Part shown: in pieces, positions 31,153 to 41,800 of the stretch | How the letters are laid out: every line of letters starts with the position of its first letter | Numbering within the stretch: position 1 is the stretch's first letter | Assembly (NCBI GenBank): GCA_932294295.1 | Contig: OW028583.1 | Span: 3,768,501 to 3,832,500, forward strand | DNA: 64,000 nt | From: Alitta virens | Lineage: Eukaryota > Annelida > Polychaeta > Phyllodocida > Nereididae | Direction of reading: 5' to 3' | Translations under genes and position numbers: made by a program | Notes under the pieces: model-generated | Database searches by the model: none | What the model was told of the DNA's origin: nothing | What the model saw: the letters and a program-made list of their open reading frames with translations, nothing else

Positions 31153-31304
31153 TTGAAATTAATATTAGGTTGCCCTTAGCTAGGCAGCCTGGCAGGTTAT
31201 GAAGTTAATAAAGTGTATACACGTTTAGGCCTATATATCGTTCAGCGGTGGCGGTGGATTAGGGCTTTATGTCTCTTATTTCCGGGCTATTTAGTTAAGC
31301 AAAT

Positions 31305-31702
31305 TAAAGTTGCACTGTCTGTCAATTTTCTAAGATGCTATCAAACAGTTGAAAATTACCTTTATTAATCAAGGCACACTAAATTTGTGTGAATTAATGA
31401 TTTTTATAAGACATTAATTACTTATAAATAAATTATACATTGAGAGAAAATCCAGACCAAAACATTGGAAACACAATGGAAATCATCACCATTGCTTAGT
31501 ATTGTGACGTCATCACTGGGTTTATTTATATATTGAGTTTTTGATGGCATGAAAAACTAATCTTTTTATATTATTTATTGTAAATTAAAACTAATTTGTT
31601 GTGCAAAAGTGGGTATGTAATGGTGAAAAATATCATGAGACAAGAAGGCAGTATTGATATATCATTATTTTAATGTGCAAATTTAACAGACAGTGCACCT
31701 TA
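31305..31702. mobile_element. MITE M7, copy 1
   Basis: Left AAAGTTGCACTGTCTGTCAA and right TTAACAGACAGTGCACCTT are inverted. The interior is AT-rich, with GACCAAAACATTGGAAACAC and TGTGACGTCATCAC. A second, one-ended copy lies at 37338-37612. Confidence 0.85.
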
Positions 31703-34700
31703 AGCCTCGAGAAACTGTAAAGAAAAAGTTGACTTTGAAGAACCCTTGACAGATGTTGGTAAATGGCTTACAGAAATTCTAATGGATTAATAGAATCATA
31801 GACATGTAAACGACCCAAAAAAATAAATACCTCCTCCACTTTTATTTTATTTTTTCTTCAAGTCATGGCCACCTTCTGACACCCTGATATAGTGCCCTAC
31901 TCTACGCAGGAGCTACTATAGGCCAGCACTGCCCAGCCTATTGTCTCAATAAAAATGTATTTGCCGCCCTCACACATCCATCAATAGTTGCAACGAATAA
32001 AACTATTGTAACATATCTGTAGGAAACATCTATTTCAGTGTCTGAAAGGCCGGGAGGAACGCTCTAAGATATATTAGTATTGCTACAGGGTGCCCTCTTG
32101 TGTTTCCAAGAAATCCATGCAAATCATCAATAATGGTGGATATATAAAGGCATATTTTGTTGTAAGCCTATATGGAAACAGAAGGGCACCCCAAAGATTG
32201 GTCATCGAAATTAAAGCAGCACTATATAAGATAAACACCACTGAGCCCACGTTATTTTGATGACAATCGCTAATGTAGCCATATTTTGATGACATTCACA
32301 TGCTACATCAGAACTCAGCATTTTCAAATAGCCATATTTTGATGACAATCGCATGCAATATCAGTACTAAAAGTTTTTAATATTGCCATTTTATGATGAC
32401 ATTCAAACGCTACATCAGAACTCAGCATTTTGAAGTGGTCATTTACGAGATTTGTGGGTCCCAGTAGTCAAAATAATGCGTTTGACGCAGACCAGACACA
32501 AACAAGGTTACGGTGACATGAATTTATCACACTAAAAGTATGCCATCAAAGTGTACACGGGGGAGTACACCAACCAGCATTATTAATTGTAGGCAAATTA
32601 TGTTTTGTCAGTTGGTATAATCAATTGAATTAATTCAACAATCAGTGACATTGCCAGAATAAATACGAAGATATTTTGTGTGAAAATATACAATTCAAAT
32701 TTAATTGCACACAATTCAAACGGGCCAGTCTTCATTGGGAAATGACAAGAATAAAAGACTAAACAAAAGACGACATGTACAATAATCGGTTAATGAATTA
32801 CCACTGTCGATTAATTACAGACGAAACCAAGATATACATTTAAAATAACCATTCAAATACCTACGCCATGATTAACCATATGCAGCGCTCTTTGGTGAAA
32901 TTGTGTTATAATGCATCACAAGTCAAAATCTAATGAAATTACATTTGTATTTAATGATAAAATGCAGTTAATATCTTACTGAAAGATTCAAATCGCTATT
33001 ACGCTTGACATTTTACGACATTTGAAATTACGTAAAAGTTGGAAAACCACGCTTTCACCATAATTTGTGCATCCAATGAAAAGATTATATAATTTCTAGG
33101 AATATCTGATTCGTGATTTCGATTACATGTATGTATATTTAATAATATGGAGTGATCCTAAAATAGGCAAGTCTATGTTGAACAATCAACATCCTATACT
33201 CGGTGGTACAATAGTTTTGGCCACATGCTGAGGAATTGGGATGTCAAAAACAAATAACATATCCCAGGCACTCACCGACCTGAATAAACAATCATATTTT
33301 ATTTATGATCTCGGCAAGTGTCTGTGAACATTACATCAATCATGATAAACTCAACTAACTCCTAAACCTACAATAACTTACACTCGGGCAATTGCGTCAA
33401 CAAAGCATGAACCAAAATATGTGACGAAACTAAACTAAAATCATATACAACATTCAAACACTAATACCCGGTCAAACTCATAAGCTGTTAAATTTAACAA
33501 CTATATGTAGCCTATAACCTATGTAACTCTGAATGTCTACGAGAAATATTTCTTAAATTGCTATGAGACCATATTCAGTTACAATCTTATATCAAAGATT
33601 TAAACACAACTTTATTCGTTCTTCTAAGCCTAATGAAATTCTAATGAACACGTTAAGCTCGGATTGTAAAGAGTTGTTGCTTTATAATATAACAAACTTG
33701 TTATCATTCTCGCTGCTAAAACAGCGGCTTATTTTCAATAGCTGAAAATTCCTATTTTTTTTAAAAACTTAATAATAATGAGATGTTTAATATACAATGA
33801 TTTGAATGAAAAAGAGACCATAAAAATAAATAATGACAAAATGATGGTAATATTATACTCGGAATCGCCAAAAATAGCCATCTCCAATAATTGGCAAGGA
33901 CTACAGGGAAGTGATATAGAATTACAAGTAGCAAGTAGTAATCAGAAATTGGTTGATGTGTAACTAAATGCTTACATTATTATCGATGTATAATTTACTA
34001 CTAACATAGCGGAAATCCAGAAAATGTGACGAATTTGGATCAAAGGCATATTTCTGAGATTCCGAGCGTACAATGAAATCATATGTGTAGAGAACAATTT
34101 GTGGACATGATACACAATGACTAATTCAAAACGGTACATATAAAAACCTGAACACCATTAGTCAGATACGTCAAGCTTTTTTGGGATGCAAGATCACTTT
34201 TTCTGCGTAATCGGTTTGATATGCTTAAAAATCAGAATTAACATTCTTAAGGGAGAAAGGAATTCGGGGACAATCTGCTTTGCTCATATTTGAAATAACA
34301 TGGAAGTTGTTGCACAAGCGATCATACTTCATAAACCATTCACAGATCCTACAGGATCTAAAATTGGGTGCTCTAACAATTTATAAATCTTGGTGCAATA
34401 TTTGGCCATTTAATATTGAAAAACGCGAGAAAAAAAATATACAAGCAGCATCTGTCAATACTTCCGTAATTTAACAATTAAGCGTTTTTCATAAATTAGC
34501 TAGGGTTATGACAAGCTAGTTTGATTCTTTTTCCCTGCTTAACTGTTTCATAAATGGGACTTCAAAAGATGGCCGCCATTTTCAGTTAATAACGCACACA
34601 TTTATTTAACAATTTATGTTTGGTCTTATTTTGTATTTGCTCATTATTTCATAAATCAGCCCTTAACAGTTTTCCTTTAATCTGTCATTACATTTTTACA

Positions 34701-35320
34701 CAATTATACATTTCCATTTATCCCACATACAAATGATAACATTGTGGTCGATCTATATGTCTGCATGTAAAATACAGATTTAGAACATTTCAAATCACAT
34801 ACAATTTTCAAAATGGAAACTTTATTCCCAGGCACATCTTACAGCTGATTATCGGCTCCTCAAGGTCAGATGATAATGAACTAAATTCTCCAACACGTTT
34901 TTCTCCAATTATAAGAAGTTGTCGACGAAGCCACAGATATATATTCCCTGGAACGACATACAATGTAACATGACAGTAAATTACAGTAATAGAGTGATTG
35001 TTCCTACAACTGATTTACAAAAACTTTTAAATAAATTATATGCATAACACATGGATTAGGTAGGCTTCAGAACCTGTTGTATTGAGACAAAGAAAATACT
35101 GGTCAACCCCCTTCCCTTCCCCTTTCTCTCTTTTAAAGAACCCCCCCCCCCCTCCTGTTTTTAAATGGAACAGCCCTGACAAACTCTGAATATGATAAAA
35201 ACAATATGTGCCCGAAAAAATTCTTCCAACACGATAAATAAAAATAAACACACTTATTCATTCCAAAAAAAAATAAATTCATATGTTACGGAATCCTGGT
35301 TTATACAGATCAATAGTGAC
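31703..35320. other. Long AT-rich intergenic stretch
   Basis: Mostly unique AT-rich DNA. A repeat of about 53 bp (AGCCATATTTTGATGACATTC at 32277, 32330 and 32382) gives three units at 32240-32430. 35108-35177 is a C-rich end of the GGGCTGTTCC family (ends AAATGGAACAGCCC). The 3' end of the - strand ZNF706 gene should lie in this part; AATAAA in reverse occurs near 34818-34823. No additional gene is seen. Confidence 0.55.
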
Positions 35321-35323
35321 GTC

Positions 35324-35419
35324 CATGGGCGAATTCAGAACATTCTAACAGAGAGAGGTTTTAGAATATAGTGATATCTATCGTTCTGTTTATTGACAAG
35401 GTTTGGATCCGCCCCTGGT
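35324..35419. mobile_element. Short hAT-like MITE
   Basis: Left CCATGGGCGAATTCAGAAC and right GGTTTGGATCCGCCCCTGG are imperfect inverted repeats of the CAGGGGCGGATCCA type. The element is 96 bp and lies in the presumed 3' flank or UTR of ZNF706. Confidence 0.55.
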
Positions 35420-35827
35420 TGTCAGAATTAAAGGCCACAACTCCGGAGTCGGCCACAACTTCTGTTCAGAGTCAGTGAGGTTGGAAATTGGGAAACAAAG
35501 AACCTTTCTCTTTCAATACACCTACTCACAATGATACCTATAGTGATGGGGAACTCTAGGGGCAACAGGGGAGCTGCATACCAGTCCTCACAACCTTCGT
35601 GACCTTGTCAATGCACTCAATGACCTTGTAATATGATGATGTCATCGACCAAAGGCTGTTAGGACCAACACGCAGCTCCTCCTGTTGGCTGAAAACCCCA
35701 AAGCAAGCTAATCATTGATTCGCTGTTATTTTTAAGGATTGTTAATTTCAACCAATCACAGCGCATCACACAATGTTACGTAAGAATGTCATATAAAAAT
35801 GCATCAAAATACCTGATAAGTCTTGAT

Positions 35828-37279
35828 TTAGGCATCTTTCAAGTCTTCTGGAAGAGGGGATTTTGGATGCTTGTTTTCAAAGTGTTGTTTGTACGTCTTT
35901 GGATCTGGCATTTGAGACTACAAAAGATCAAAGCAAAGCAATTAATAAACAACATTTACTTTTTTTTTCAAATGCATCCTGTCTCTGCTTGGGACCCTTG
36001 AATGTTGAGGGTCCCTGGAAAAATGTACATGCTGAAGTCAGCCCCGTAGCCAAGGGAGTCAGTGACGTTGTAAATAAGACCCACATTATGCTAGCGAATG
36101 GCTACAGGCCTGGAAGTGACATAAAATTCTATGTCCCTACACACCTTCAACATATTGCTGAACCGTCCAGCGAATGCACACAATAGTTTGATCTTCAAAC
36201 TCTTGATTGCTTGTCTGAGTGTTAAGATATCCTAATTGCATGGGATTTGTCTAAGAGAAATTTTGAATCGAGGACCATGGGTCAAAAGTGCCTCCCAAGG
36301 CCTGGTGTTTCACAATCAGATTCGGTAGACCGTTAGCTATTGCTTAATTCTTAACCACTAAAGATGACGTAAGCAGTCAAATTGTAGATAGAAATGCATC
36401 AAAAAATACATATATATGCTAGGGAGGGTTAGTATGAGTGACCAGAATCTGTGCAATTTTTCACAGCTGAATCACTACTTATCACTGTGTGTCGTCACCT
36501 CACAGCCCAGCGACCTAATTATGTACATGTTTTGCTCGTTTGTGTAAACTCATTTAAAGTAAATTAATCAATCTCTCTTATAGTCTATAGGCTGTTTTTA
36601 TGGTATTAAAGGTCTAACAATGAAATTACAGAATAATTAGATGTTCATGTGCTGAGTTTACGCAATTCTTGTTCTGACAAGCAGGAAATTCAGAAAAATT
36701 GCCTAAACTCAAACAATATGCATCCATTTCTCTTGTATTTTAAGAGAAGATTATTAAGTCTATACTCAGCCCATCAACTACATAGTTCATTAAATCATTC
36801 TGTTTAACTAGGTAAACTAGCAAGGAAAGTCCATAATTAGGTCGCTGGGCTTTTAGGTGACAGCAGATTGTGTTTATGTCAATACATGTTCCATTCAAAT
36901 GGTCATAATAGCTTAATTCACGAGTGATATAGGACTATTGTTAGTATTGATTCATGTAAACAAAGCAGTAAAAAGACTACACCCATGCTGCCTATAATGC
37001 CTATAATACAGGAAAACCCGCATATGAAGACTGCTGCATGGCCCTCGTTCTGCGAACTCGTACGCAACGAGGGCCATGCTTGCTTGGCTACCTAAAGTGC
37101 AACCATAGAAACACCATTTTTAGTAAACTGAAAACCCGCTGTACCTTACAAACTGTGCAAACGAAGGTCAGTGCAGCCTGAGCAGCCTTTTTCTGGTCCG
37201 GGGCGTTCTTCTTTTTCAAGGCGTCCGCTTTCTTCTGACTTTTCTGTTGCGACTGGATCTTCTGCTGTCCACGAGCCAT
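35828..37279 (-). CDS. ZNF706: Small C2H2 zinc-finger protein, ZNF706 orthologue
   Basis: Two coding exons on the - strand: 37279-37145 (residues 1-45) and 35917-35828 (residues 46-74 plus TAA). The donor after AAG is GTACAG and the acceptor is TTTTGTAG; both junctions are phase 0. The protein is 74 residues (human ZNF706 is 76). It starts MARGQQKIQSQQK, the 4F5/SERF-like basic N-terminus typical of this family. It then has one C2H2 finger with Cys41, Cys44, His57 and His62 (C-x2-C-x12-H-x4-H), followed by NKHPKSPLPEDL. The intron splits the finger. Family knowledge: a small nuclear protein linked to the control of pluripotency exit in mouse stem cells. The ATG exon has only 8 bases of 5' UTR (acceptor ATTTAG at about 37288), so a noncoding first exon lies upstream, possibly ending at 38479. 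The intron contains an inverted R9 copy and an M10 fragment. Confidence 0.94.
35965..36310 (-). repeat. Dispersed repeat R9, copy 3 (in the ZNF706 intron)
   Basis: In reverse orientation: CTGTCTCTGCTTGGGACCCT at one end and ACCATGGGTCAAAAGTG at the other, matching the R9 copies at 20255 and 28965. An open frame through it is repeat-derived and not a gene. Confidence 0.7.
37014..37094 (+). repeat. M10 fragment with small hairpin
   Basis: GACTGCTGCATGGCCCTCGT and GAGGGCCATGCTTGCTTGGC match the 3' end of M10 and are themselves inverted. It lies 51 bp from the donor of the ZNF706 ATG exon. Confidence 0.65.
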
Positions 37280-37337
37280 TTTTCAATCTAAATACAACGA
37301 AGTCATTAAAATGTTTGTGTAAATTGTGTAAGTATTT

Positions 37338-37612
37338 AAAGCTCCACTGTCTGTCAACATTGCTATTTTCTAAAATCTCATCAAATGATTGAAAATCACT
37401 TTAATTATTTGATCGAGGCACACTAAATATGTGTAAGCTAATGAATCTATCAGGCATTAATTACAAAAATAAATGATACATTGAAAGAAATCAAGACCAA
37501 AACATTGGAAATACAATGGAAATGTCATCATCACCCATTGTTGAGAATTGTGACATCATCACTTGGTTTGTTTACATATTGGATTTTTAATGGCATGAAA
37601 AAATAAATGGTA
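37338..37612. mobile_element. MITE M7, copy 2 (right terminus lost)
   Basis: Begins AAAGCTCCACTGTCTGTCAA. It shares GGCACACTAAATATGTGT and GACCAAAACATTGGAAATAC with copy 1. It lies 50 bp upstream of the ZNF706 ATG exon. Confidence 0.75.
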
Positions 37613-37749
37613 GGTGAAGTTTATTTATTTTATAGAGAGATAGTGAACCCAGCAAGGCTCTGGATGGTAGGTAATCAGTATTAAGAAGACAATGAAGTGA
37701 ATGCAATAGATTTTGGCCACTGCCATATTGAGTGACAATCCAGCTTTCG

Positions 37750-37845
37750 GATGGTGCTCAATCCAAAGTTTAGCATCTCATCATCATGTCTGCCTCAGAC
37801 AACTGGTCATGTAAGCTGCCTAAGCTTCAAGTACCATTGAAAAAA
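37750..37845 (+). mobile_element. SINE-B2 3' end fragment
   Basis: CATCTCATCATCATGTCTGC and GGTCATGTAAGCTGCCTAAG match the alternative 3' end of the SINE-B2 group (52745-52830, 62277-62340). Confidence 0.45.
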
Positions 37846-38469
37846 AAAAAAAAATGTGTTCATCATGTGTAGGTCCACATATTTTCCTGACTTTTATATA
37901 CCAATCTTAACTTTATACTTAGATGATTAAATCATATATTATAAAATGGATATAATGACATTCGTAATATTACAGTTCACACGTCATTTGGTTTCCCTGT
38001 CAGCTGCAATGAAATTAAAAATAGGCCTATTGCGTTTTTGAGGAGGGAAACAATTCACACATGTGGAAACTAATTTCTCGCGAAATCTACAATAAACCGA
38101 CCTAATTCTTGCTCAGACTATCAATTGATACAACACAAAACGATTTAATTGCATTTACCTTTTCAATTTGGACGAAATTAACAAAATATGTCGAAAGAAA
38201 GTGGTGCAATTCACAAAATCACCCAAATTTCCCACACGTGAAATGGCTATTTTGGCGAGCACTTTTTACTGCCACTACAAATCCATATTCCAATGTTATG
38301 TTCATGTGTATTCTTTCCAAATAAGTGAAACTTTCATTAAAATTTCTTTTTTTTAAACATTATCATTTTAACATTTCACAAGACTAAGCTAGAATACGAC
38401 TGACTACTGATTTTGAATCGAAGATTCATCTATCTAAAAATACAGCTCTAGCTGATTTCTGCTGGATAG

Positions 38470-38829
38470 TTTTCTTACTCGCTATAGTGCTCATATCTGC
38501 AGAATCAGAGTCGTGTGTGGAAAGATGAGAACTTTGTCACTTGTTTTGACGAATTACTAAGTTATGAAATTGCAAAAAACGGTTCAGATGACTTTAACTG
38601 ATGTAGCTAAAAGATTTAATTGTATCTAAGTGGTCATTATTGCCATGGAGAGACTGTCAAACTCATGAAAGTGAAGACTTTGGCGGCATTGAGCGATATT
38701 ACGTGCAAGTGTCATTGCAGTACGCATGACAGCTGTCAAATACACAAAACTGACAGCTGTCAAATAGACAAGAATGTTGAAATAGGGAAAGCATCTTTTA
38801 CAAAGTCTATTCACACTGCCAATTTAACA
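38470..38829. promoter_or_regulatory. Head-to-head promoter region of ZNF706 and RCC1L
   Basis: Two perfect TGACAGCTGTCA palindromes lie at 38727-38738 and 38751-38762, 24 bp apart and each followed by AAATA. Family knowledge: TGACAGCTGTCA is the preferred dimer site of TALE homeodomain factors (TGIF, MEIS/PREP type) and contains an E-box CAGCTG. On the - strand a donor GTAAGA after 38479 could end the noncoding first exon of ZNF706. No TATA box is seen. The transcription starts are not defined. Confidence 0.5.
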
Positions 38830-41800
38830 ATGTTGGGCAAATGCATAAGACATTTGGATAGGTTTACCTTCAAACACTTTGAGCACACTCGGCAGCATTT
38901 GAGATCCTGCACAAGGAGCTATGCCAGTCTGTTAGATAGGGAACGAAAAATAGCAGATAGAGAAGACAATGTATATCAGTTCGCTGAGCTTGGGTCCAAA
39001 CGACCAAATTATGTCCATGTGTGGGGCAATGCAACGACAGGATCGCTTGGTAATTATGATTTTAATGGAGTACTTTGGTCAACAGGGGGAGCTGTTTGCT
39101 GATCCTCGCAGCCTTTGTTATGTAATCAATGAACTCAATGACCTGTTTGCATAATAATCATCAAACAAGGTTGTAGGGTCTGGTATGCTGCTCCCCCCTA
39201 CGGCTTGAAAGTCTCCAATTATGCTGATTATCAATACAAAATTTATGTTTTATTAGTTGTCGTGGACGTCAAATTAATTGAAAATATTTCAACAGCAATG
39301 AAAATTGTGATTATAAACTCCATTTAGAGTAGTAATAATTAATACAGTATTCTAAATCCTTGGATAATCACACCCATCTACATATAATCTGTACTGATAT
39401 TTGCTGGGATGACATTGTTTGGTATAATTATATTCATACTTTTTGATCAATTCAAATCTTGCAGGAGTGCGTGAATTTGTCAAACCACCAAAAGGGGTGA
39501 AGAAGAATCCCAAATATCAACAGATATCTCCATATCGACAGACTTTTTTCGATCAATATCTTTTGAAGGTATTTTATATATATATAGTGAAATTAAAATT
39601 TAATTGTCTCTTTCTAATTTTCTTTTGATTTGAATAATTTCTCCGTATTCATTTTTGTGTTCATTTATATAATATTTTTTTTCTATCTCTTTCTCTTACT
39701 TGCATGTTTCTGATTTTCGTAACCTTATTTGTCATCGTACTGTATATATATATATATATATGTTCTTCTGTTTTATTTTTCCAAATGTTTATGTCTTATC
39801 CTCATTTTGTTCTTGCTATCTAAATAATATGTATACAACTTACGGCATATATACACTAATAGTGTCAATTGAAAATTTGCCTTTTTTTAATGCAAAATGT
39901 TATGGTCTTTGGATCTGTTCTCCATTGTATTTTGTACTTCATTTGCAGGTTCAAGATGTCGCCTGTGGATATGGCTATTCAGTATTCCTTTGTAAAGCCA
40001 AAGATGATAAGTCACATGTGATCTATGGCTGTGGTATAAACACAGACTCACAGCTTGGGTACCAGGAGTATCCGAAAAATACAGGTTAGTGGCTGTTATG
40101 AAACTTGCGAAAAAACTCTATGTGAATTTTGTATGTGATGTAATGACCATTATAAAAATGGGTGGCCGTATATCCTCAAATAATCGTCTCCCTGCCTATT
40201 CTCATTAGCCCAACAGGTGCAGAAATACAGGACGTAAAGCCTTAACCCACCCACATCCTCAAATAATCTTTAATCTGGTGTCTCATAATTGCAAATTTTG
40301 TAAGGCTTTAAAAAAAGTCTTAAAAATCGTATGCAATTGTTACAGGTCTTTAAAAACTTCAATTCAGTTTTCAAGTGAATTAATGAAATTAAATTTTGGA
40401 GCAGAAATTCTGTTATTGAAGTTGAATAATGATGACAATTTAATTTAAGATAAATGAAAATAAAGAATTTATGAAATTTAATATTTTAAGTGCAGCACAG
40501 TTATACAAATAGTGTATTTGGGGCTGTTCCATTTAAAAGTTAGGAAGGGGTGCACAGGAAAACAGCCGCCCCCCTCCCCCTCTTTTTCTCTTTCGTCGCT
40601 TGCATTGGCTGACCTACTTAGTCACGCGCCTATTTACTGCAGAAAAAAGCCACGGCATTGCCGTGAAATCTAGCAAGACCGCATAACGTAGCTGCATATC
40701 TACGCCACCAAGATAGCGGGCTTGTATTAGAAAGATGACTTAATGGAAGATGTTGCCATCCTGACAAAAATCACGTGCATGAGATGTATTCCGATGGTAT
40801 ATTCAATTGCGATTTATTGGATGATACTTAATTTTCAGGCAGAGTATTAGACTATGTGACTTGGCCGGCTGTGATAGACCTTCCGTTGATGTATAAAGAC
40901 GAGACAAAATTTATTCAAGTGTCGTGTGGGAGGGCGCACACTTTCATATTGTCTGATAAAGAGGGACGTAAGTATAAACATATTTTCTAAGTCAGACATT
41001 TTGTTTGTTATAGAAATGTATGCTATGCCTGTCAGACAAGATTTGTAGAAGGTCTCTAATGTCACTGGTGACATTGTAATCTGAAATTAAGTTTCTTTGC
41101 AATATATTTGACATATTTAGTTGTGTATTGACATATTTAGTTGTAAGAAACCATAAGGGCTGTTCCATTTAAAAAGGGGGGGGGGGGAGGAGGTGAACCT
41201 GAAAGTTTTTCACCCCCGCCCCTCACCCCCAATATCTGGTTTTTGACAGAACTCCACTTTTTTCTTCATTAAGATATTAAGAAAATACTGGTCAACCACC
41301 CCCTCCCCCTCCCGATATCAGTTTTCCCAAGACCCCCCCCCCCACCCTCCCGATATCTGAAAAATCTTTAGGTCCACCCCACCCCTTCTTTTTTGTTTAT
41401 GTGCAATTGAATGTATGTTTTTGAAAAGCTGTATATGCCACCTGGAATTTTTTCTATTTTTTGGAAAATAAATTATTATTATAATATTTTTTGTTATTTT
41501 CAGTGTTTAGTTTTGGGAACAACTCTTATGGCCAGTGTGGTAGAAATGTAGTCGTGGGAGAGAAGAGAAGGTAAGATGTGATTTAAAAACATATCGAAAC
41601 ATGATACAATTAATTTTAACTGTATTTTATCTTTCTTTTCTATCTTATGTCCTGTGATCAAAATGATCAGGTTGTGAAAACATCGCTGTATTTGGTTCAG
41701 TCACTTCAGGTTAACCAGTGTTCCCACTAGGCCATTTGAGCATGCCCAACGCCTCTTGCGCCATGCCCGATTTTGTGAGCGACATGCCTGAAATTAAATG

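Noticed and set aside
27690..32000. LTR retrotransposon or endogenous virus in the repeat-rich intergenic zone
   Set aside because: No paired long terminal repeats, primer-binding site or gag/pol frames were found.
35786..36186. Plus-strand frames of 71 and 107 codons
   Set aside because: They are antisense to ZNF706 coding exon 2 and then run through an inverted R9 repeat.
38665..38829. N-terminal extension of RCC1L from the ATG at 38665
   Set aside because: It adds 55 Cys/His-rich residues without a family counterpart, contains the TGACAGCTGTCA palindromes, and makes the protein longer than the family. The 38830 start gives the expected length and a presequence-like N-terminus.
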